A stretch of 9,528 bases of DNA from the NCBI GenBank assembly GCA_946478935.1, contig CAMLEL010000054.1, positions 1 through 9,528 of the forward strand, given 5' to 3'. Position 1 is the first letter of the stretch. Every line of letters begins with the position of its first letter. Below, piece by piece: positions 5,899 through 9,528 of the stretch. The notes under the pieces were generated by a model. That model saw only the letters and a list, made by a program, of their open reading frames with translations, was not told the DNA's origin and did no database searches. This DNA is from an uncultured Armatimonadota bacterium. Its GTDB lineage: Bacteria; Armatimonadota; Fimbriimonadia; Fimbriimonadales; Fimbriimonadaceae. Made by a program: the position numbers and the translations under genes.

Positions 5899-7023
5899 AT
5901 GGGTTCTGGCAGCAAGAAGAGGCACCTAATCTTCTTGGTTCACCTGTGGGTATGCATGCCATTTGCGCTCTTTTGGGTCGAGATGCCAGAAATTCGATCC
6001 AAACTCACGGACGAAGCGGCGCAAAAGCTGTGGCTGTGCATCATCGCCGTCTTTGCCTATCTTGCAATTCGAACGGTACTGGCGTTTAAGAATCCGCCGT
6101 GGCTGAAGTGGGACTTCGTGTACCCTCCAATCGATGTCGCGATCGTGAGTATCTTCCTCTTCGTCGTCGACAGCAACCCGTTGAGCAACATCGCTTTGCT
6201 TTACTTCTTCCCGATCGCGGAGGCTGCCCAAACCCTCAATTGGCGGTGGTCGGCAACGGTCGCATTCCTGGTGATCACGGGTTCGATACTGGCGTCGCTG
6301 AGTGTGCCGATCGAAGAGTGGACGCCATTCAATATCGCCTTCCGATTTTTCTTCCTAATTGTCATGAGTTCGTTGCTGACGCTACTAGCAAAGCAGGCTG
6401 CTGAAATTCGGTCGCAACTGCGGCTGGAGGCCGACCGCAACCGCTTGGCTCTCGAAATGCACGACGGGCTGCAAGGCAGCCTCATCACGGCCGCGTCTCA
6501 AATGGAATTGATCCAGGCGCTTGCAAAACAAAACCCAGAGCGAGCGGCGAGCATCGCTGCCGAGAGTCGACAGACGGTGAGGCAGGCAACGGACGAACTC
6601 CGATATTTGGTGCAGCGCCTTCGGAAGCACGAAATGATCGGCGGATTTGAGCCTGCCTTGCGACAATACGCGAACAACATCTGCGAACGAAATGGTATCG
6701 ACCTTAAATTCAATGTTCATGGAGAGTTAAAGCGGCTAGATGCCGAATCCGAAAACGCACTCTTCCGCATCGCTCAGGAAGCCCTCAACAATGTCTTGCG
6801 TCATGCCAAGGCAACCGAAGTGAGGATCGAACTATCATTTCAGAATGACCGAACGGACCTGCTGATCGCTGACAATGGGATCGGGCTGCAGAGTCCCTCA
6901 GACAGCGTTGATCATGCTGGACTCGAAGGTATGAAAATGCGCGCAGAAGAATGTAATGGTCACATTCGCATTCGCCCACTCGAGCCCGGCACGGCCGTCG
7001 AAGTTTCTATTCCAAAGAGGTAA
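5899..7023 (+). CDS. Membrane sensor histidine kinase, NarL/DesK-type (HisKA_3)
   Basis: A 374-aa protein. The N-terminal half holds five or six hydrophobic segments (about 10-29, 43-62, 74-90, 94-110, 116-136, 144-165) with no large extracytoplasmic domain. Sensing is therefore probably within the membrane, as in DesK-like kinases. The HisKA_3 dimerisation helix follows, with phosphoacceptor H188 in ALEMHDGLQGSL. The ATPase domain has the N-box EALNN (294-298), the G1 box DNGIG (325-329) and GLEGMKMRAEECNG (341-354). All catalytic landmarks are present, so it should autophosphorylate. The response regulator gene begins 6 nt after its stop, a standard cognate pair. The start at 5899 is supported by a -10 box 6 nt upstream and a Lys/Arg-containing N-terminus before the first membrane segment. 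The signal it senses is unknown; its position just after a persulfide-oxidation operon is only suggestive. Confidence 0.92.
   Translation: MGSGSKKRHLIFLVHLWVCMPFALFWVEMPEIRSKLTDEAAQKLWLCIIAVFAYLAIRTVLAFKNPPWLKWDFVYPPIDVAIVSIFLFVVDSNPLSNIALLYFFPIAEAAQTLNWRWSATVAFLVITGSILASLSVPIEEWTPFNIAFRFFFLIVMSSLLTLLAKQAAEIRSQLRLEADRNRLALEMHDGLQGSLITAASQMELIQALAKQNPERAASIAAESRQTVRQATDELRYLVQRLRKHEMIGGFEPALRQYANNICERNGIDLKFNVHGELKRLDAESENALFRIAQEALNNVLRHAKATEVRIELSFQNDRTDLLIADNGIGLQSPSDSVDHAGLEGMKMRAEECNGHIRIRPLEPGTAVEVSIPKR
7014..7020 (+). promoter_or_regulatory. Ribosome-binding site of the response regulator
   Basis: AAAGAGG lies within the last codons of the kinase gene, 9 nt before the ATG at 7030. This gene is internal to an operon and uses a Shine-Dalgarno sequence, in contrast to the leaderless-looking first genes. 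Confidence 0.5.
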
Positions 7024-7029
7024 TCCGAA

Positions 7030-7689
7030 ATGAACGAAAAGATTCGTGTAATGATCGCTGAGGACGACTCGCTTCTCAGGAACACGCTATCAGAGTTGCT
7101 GAGGTTGGATCCTGAACTGGCGTTGGTTTCTGCGGTAGCCAACGGGGAGCAGGCAATCGCTGAAGCGCACATCTTGAAACACAACGTCGTGTTAATGTAT
7201 ATTCAGATGCCGCGGAAAGATGGTATCGAAGCGACGAGGGAGCTCAAAGAGGTCCTACCTGAAATCCAGGTCGTTATCCTTACCAAGTTTGGCGATGATG
7301 AGAACGTGTTCTCTGCAATCAAAGCCGGTGCAATCGGTTATGTGTTGAAGGATGCCGGGCTGGATGAGATCAAGGCGGCAGTGAAGTCTGCGCGACATGG
7401 TGAGGGCGCGATGAATCCGGCACTTGTGGCACGTGTCCTGGGAGAGTTCAATCGGATCAACAAAGCAGCATCGGAGACCAGACAGGTCTTTCAGGATCTC
7501 TCCAGGCGCGAAGTAGACGTCTTGGAATGCATTGCAGCTGGCATGCGGAACGCGGCTATTGCCGACAAACTGTGCCTTTCGGAAAAGACCGTGAAGACAC
7601 ACGTGACGTCGATTTTGAAAAAGCTTCAAGTGAACGACCGGACCGAGGCCGCGTTGCTGGCACACAAGAAAGGAATCACGCTCGCCTAA
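7030..7689 (+). CDS. NarL/FixJ-family response regulator with Tyr at the phosphoacceptor position
   Basis: A 219-aa protein, the normal length. The receiver domain (about 4-122) keeps the acidic pocket E11-D12-D13, the switch Thr T85 (VVILTKF) and Lys K107 (YVLKDA). The phosphoacceptor motif normally reads LMDIQMP, but here it is LMYIQMP, placing Y57 where the Asp should be (codon TAT at 7198-7200; one G-to-T change from GAT). The residues before it are KHNVV rather than the usual PDVV. The C-terminal LuxR-type helix-turn-helix (about 155-215) is intact: LSRREVDVLECIAAG, NAAIADKLCLSEKTVKTHV and ILKKLQVNDRTEA. It should bind DNA, but conventional Asp phosphorylation by the neighbouring kinase is not possible as written. 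Either it is an atypical regulator working without phosphorylation, or this is a strain mutation or sequencing error. Its stop overlaps that of the convergent lipoprotein gene. Confidence 0.92.
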   Translation: MNEKIRVMIAEDDSLLRNTLSELLRLDPELALVSAVANGEQAIAEAHILKHNVVLMYIQMPRKDGIEATRELKEVLPEIQVVILTKFGDDENVFSAIKAGAIGYVLKDAGLDEIKAAVKSARHGEGAMNPALVARVLGEFNRINKAASETRQVFQDLSRREVDVLECIAAGMRNAAIADKLCLSEKTVKTHVTSILKKLQVNDRTEAALLAHKKGITLA

Positions 7690-8231
7690 TTTTGCTTCGT
7701 CAACTCGCGGACTTGGTTTAGAGCTTTGTCGGTCTGCTTCGACGCTTGGTCGAATGTGCTTTTGGCAGACTCCAACTTCTGCTGGAGTTCGCGATATGAA
7801 TCGCTCAACTCGGACAGCTTCAGACTGGCCGCCTCATAGTTGTCTTTGGCGATCGTTCCCGCGGCGATCGCATTTTGAACGGCGGTCTGCGATTGCTCTT
7901 GGAGATTCTTGACGGTCAGGGCAGCTTCGATCTTTTCCATTTGGGCTCGAACTGCATCACCTTGAGCTGCGGTCAGCGGGCTTTCGACCTTGACTTCTGC
8001 CAACTGTCTTTGTAGTGCCTCACCCTGTTTCTTGGCGGCTTCGAGGGCGGTTCGGCTCGACTCGCTGGATACCTTCGCAAACTCCCTGGAGAACGCGCTC
8101 CAAGCCGTAGATGCAGCCTCGCGTGCGGACGCCCAAGCGACGGCGGCATTGACTTGAACATCTGCTTTCTCGCGATCGGTGCAACCGAATACCGCGCAGA
8201 GTGCGATTCCTAAAACCAAGCTTCCCTTCAT
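7686..8231 (-). CDS. Coiled-coil lipoprotein of unknown function
   Basis: About 181 aa. A short signal peptide ends in a lipobox-like VFGC with Cys17 (counting from the ATG at 8231), so it is probably a lipid-anchored envelope protein. The rest is rich in Ala, Glu, Lys, Gln and Ser with heptad-like hydrophobic spacing over nearly its full length (for example EALQRQLAEVK and YRELQQKLESAK), indicating a long helical coiled coil. Such folds are common in envelope spacers and Lpp-like or periplasmic adaptor proteins, but I cannot name a family. A GTG directly before the ATG (8234) is an equally in-frame start. It lies 26 nt downstream of the nucleotidyltransferase stop on the same strand with no clear Shine-Dalgarno, so it is probably co-transcribed. 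A TAGACT at the end of that upstream gene could also serve as a -10 box. Its TAG stop (7686-7688) overlaps the convergent response regulator's TAA. Confidence 0.8.
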   Translation of the reverse strand: MKGSLVLGIALCAVFGCTDREKADVQVNAAVAWASAREAASTAWSAFSREFAKVSSESSRTALEAAKKQGEALQRQLAEVKVESPLTAAQGDAVRAQMEKIEAALTVKNLQEQSQTAVQNAIAAGTIAKDNYEAASLKLSELSDSYRELQQKLESAKSTFDQASKQTDKALNQVRELTKQN

Positions 8232-8257
8232 CACTTACATTCAGGACGGGTTGGAGT

Positions 8258-9190
8258 CTATTGGGTTGCGTCGTCCCATCTGATCGTGTCCTGCAAATCT
8301 TCTCCGGCAAAGACTTGGCCGGCCAAGATGCATCTCCGAATGCGCCCATTCACGCGCACTTGTGCGCCGGGCATGACAACCGATTCTTCGATGACGTCAC
8401 AACTCACGTGGGCGCCCGCCCCGATCACTACCGAATGGCCGATCGCCGCGCTGACGTGGGCGTCATCGGCAATCAGTTTGCCCTTTCCGATAAGGTGACT
8501 CGTAGTTTCCAGGAACGAATCTAACGTTCCCGTATCGAACCACTCTCCTTCATAAATTCCCGCAAGCACGGAGTCTCCGCGATCGATCATCATCTGGATC
8601 GCATCCGTGATCTCATACTCTCCTCGGGCACTAGGCTGCAGATCGGGCAAAACGGACCAGAGTTGAGGACCGAAAAAGTAAAGCCCGGCCATTGCATAGT
8701 TCGATTCAGGGTCCGTCGGCTTTTCCACCAGCCTTACTATCCGCTCGCCATCCAGGGTTGCGACACCAAATCGATTAGGATCTGACACCCACTTAACCAG
8801 ATTCAAATTAGAGCATCCCGTTTCATGAAAGCGGGCGGCGAATGCGGTCAATGGCTGAGAGTACATGGCATCTCCCAGGTACAGACAGAAAGAATCACCA
8901 GCGACGAACTCTTGGGCGAAACCGACGGCGTGGGCGAGACCCTTCGGCTCCTCTTGCCTGACATACGTCAAGGTCACACCTTGGCTCGAGCCATCGCCCA
9001 GTGCCGCCCGCATCTGACCCTCGTTCTCGCCCACTACAAGGCATATATCGGTGATGCCCATTTCCTTTAGGCGATCGAGGGCATAGAACATCGTTGGCCG
9101 ATTTGCTATTGGCAGCAGAGGCTTGGCAACGTGACGGGTGATTGGATATAACCGAGTGCCCTTACCAGCGGCAAGAATGACGCCTTTCAT
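8258..9190 (-). CDS. Sugar-1-phosphate nucleotidyltransferase, RmlA/StrD type with beta-helix tail
   Basis: A 310-aa protein. The N-terminal nucleotidyltransferase domain (about 1-235) carries AAGKGTRLYP (7-16), KPLLPI with K23, KGLAHAV (83-89), LGD (105-107; D107 a likely metal ligand), VEKP (155-158), ARGEYEITDA (188-197) and WFDTGT (217-222). These are the landmarks of glucose-1-phosphate thymidylyltransferases, which make dTDP-glucose from dTTP and glucose-1-phosphate. The C-terminal stretch (about 243-290) has hexapeptide-like turns (AHVSAA, SVVIGAGAHVS, SVVMPGAQV) of a left-handed beta helix, as in the long RmlA/StrD branch, though it is short. A UTP- or CTP-using relative cannot be excluded. 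No rmlB, rmlC or rmlD lies in the window. The start at 9190 is clear because the GxGTRL strand begins there and a TAAACT box lies 8 nt upstream. The longer reading from 9355 would overlap the divergent lipoprotein gene. Confidence 0.92.
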   Translation of the reverse strand: MKGVILAAGKGTRLYPITRHVAKPLLPIANRPTMFYALDRLKEMGITDICLVVGENEGQMRAALGDGSSQGVTLTYVRQEEPKGLAHAVGFAQEFVAGDSFCLYLGDAMYSQPLTAFAARFHETGCSNLNLVKWVSDPNRFGVATLDGERIVRLVEKPTDPESNYAMAGLYFFGPQLWSVLPDLQPSARGEYEITDAIQMMIDRGDSVLAGIYEGEWFDTGTLDSFLETTSHLIGKGKLIADDAHVSAAIGHSVVIGAGAHVSCDVIEESVVMPGAQVRVNGRIRRCILAGQVFAGEDLQDTIRWDDATQ

Positions 9191-9198
9191 CGCCGCAG

Positions 9199-9204
9199 AG
9201 TTTA
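9199..9204 (-). promoter_or_regulatory. -10 box of the nucleotidyltransferase gene, leaderless layout
   Basis: TAAACT on the minus strand ends 8 nt before the ATG at 9190. The octamer TAAACTCT is shared with the promoter of the secreted-protein gene (start 2201). No good -35 and no Shine-Dalgarno are visible. Confidence 0.5.
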
Positions 9205-9207
9205 CGG

Positions 9208-9213
9208 TACATT
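9208..9213 (+). promoter_or_regulatory. Candidate -10 box of the right-edge lipoprotein gene
   Basis: TACATT (TAnnnT) lies 9 nt before the ATG at 9223, back to back with the nucleotidyltransferase -10 box in a 32-bp gap. It has no clear -35. The call is tentative. Confidence 0.35.
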
Positions 9214-9222
9214 GTGGTTGAA

Positions 9223-9528
9223 ATGCCGCACCGCGGACACCATGGATGGTTGCCTTTGGTGGGATTGGCGATCTGCCTTGGCGGATGCTCGTCGTCCGCA
9301 CCCACGCCATTTGTCCGCTGGTCCAAGCGTGAAGTTCCCCATGCGCCTGCAGCAAACTCTGGCAACGCTTTTGATGGCTACATTTTGGCGGCCCGTGAAG
9401 CGGAGGTGGCGGCGGGAGATCTGGGAGCGTTCGTTTCCTTTGAGGGTCGTCACAAGCGTCAGCTTATGAGTCGAATCGAACCGGCGTTTAGTCGATTTCA
9501 ACGTGCTGCCCGGCAGCCATGCACATTC
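9223..9528 (+). CDS. Lipoprotein of unknown function (3' end cut by window)
   Basis: The first 102 codons are open to the right edge. The N-terminus begins MPHRGHHGW, then a hydrophobic core (LPLVGLAICLGG) and a lipobox LGGC with Cys22 followed by SSS. This is a textbook lipoprotein signal with a Ser-rich tether. The visible mature part (about 46-102) is Ala/Arg/Glu-rich and probably helical (ILAAREAEVAAGDL). I do not recognise a family from this fragment. It is divergently transcribed from the nucleotidyltransferase gene, with 32 bp between the two start codons. That gap leaves no room for long leaders on either side. Lipoprotein targeting is well supported; its role is unknown. Confidence 0.75.
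   Translation, partial: MPHRGHHGWLPLVGLAICLGGCSSSAPTPFVRWSKREVPHAPAANSGNAFDGYILAAREAEVAAGDLGAFVSFEGRHKRQLMSRIEPAFSRFQRAARQPCTF

Noticed and set aside
9191..9355. Longer start for the nucleotidyltransferase
   Set aside because: The extra 55 residues precede the first beta strand, resemble no domain and overlap the divergent lipoprotein gene.
9212..9469. An 85-codon plus-strand open frame at the right end
   Set aside because: A different frame (start 9223) encodes a clear lipoprotein signal with LGGC and stays open to the edge; this one has no such feature.
1..9528. CRISPR array, tRNA or rRNA gene, insertion sequence, integrase or toxin-antitoxin pair
   Set aside because: I saw no repeat-spacer pattern, cloverleaf, transposase motif or small paired genes; coding density leaves almost no free space.

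Overview
The window reads as ordinary, gene-dense chromosome of a free-living bacterium. It is moderately GC-rich by eye. It holds ten protein genes, two of them cut by the window ends. I see no RNA gene, insertion sequence, CRISPR array or plasmid/phage hallmark. Taxonomy cannot be settled from the sequence alone. Several starts lack a Shine-Dalgarno sequence and instead have a TAnnnT -10 box 6-9 nt before the start codon. That is the leaderless layout common in Armatimonadota, Deinococcota and Actinobacteriota. An Armatimonadota (Fimbriimonadales-like) source is my low-confidence guess.

Left block (1-2201, minus strand): a two-gene unit for exported proteins. First comes a signal-peptide protein of unknown function, then, 16 nt downstream, a calcineurin-like metallophosphoesterase whose C-terminus runs off the left edge.

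Central block (2255-5853, plus strand): four tightly packed, probably co-transcribed genes. They are a Gfo/Idh/MocA oxidoreductase, an ECF-like sigma factor, a membrane-anchored rhodanese (YgaP-like) and a CstB-type persulfide dioxygenase with two rhodanese domains. The last two form a sulfane-sulfur/persulfide oxidation module. The usual regulator (BigR/CstR/SqrR) and TauE exporter are not in the window, while a sigma factor overlaps the module by 4 nt. That makes the sigma factor a candidate regulator.

Right-central block (5899-7689, plus strand): a NarL/DesK-type two-component pair. The kinase is a multi-pass membrane protein with an intact phosphoacceptor His. The response regulator has Tyr where the phosphoacceptor Asp should be, while the rest of the acidic pocket and switch residues look intact.

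Right block: a minus-strand coiled-coil lipoprotein whose stop codon overlaps that of the response regulator, and a RmlA/StrD-type sugar-1-phosphate nucleotidyltransferase. Divergent from the latter is the start of a second lipoprotein gene that runs off the right edge. The two divergent intergenic regions (2202-2254 and 9191-9222) are very short, and each appears to carry back-to-back leaderless promoters.
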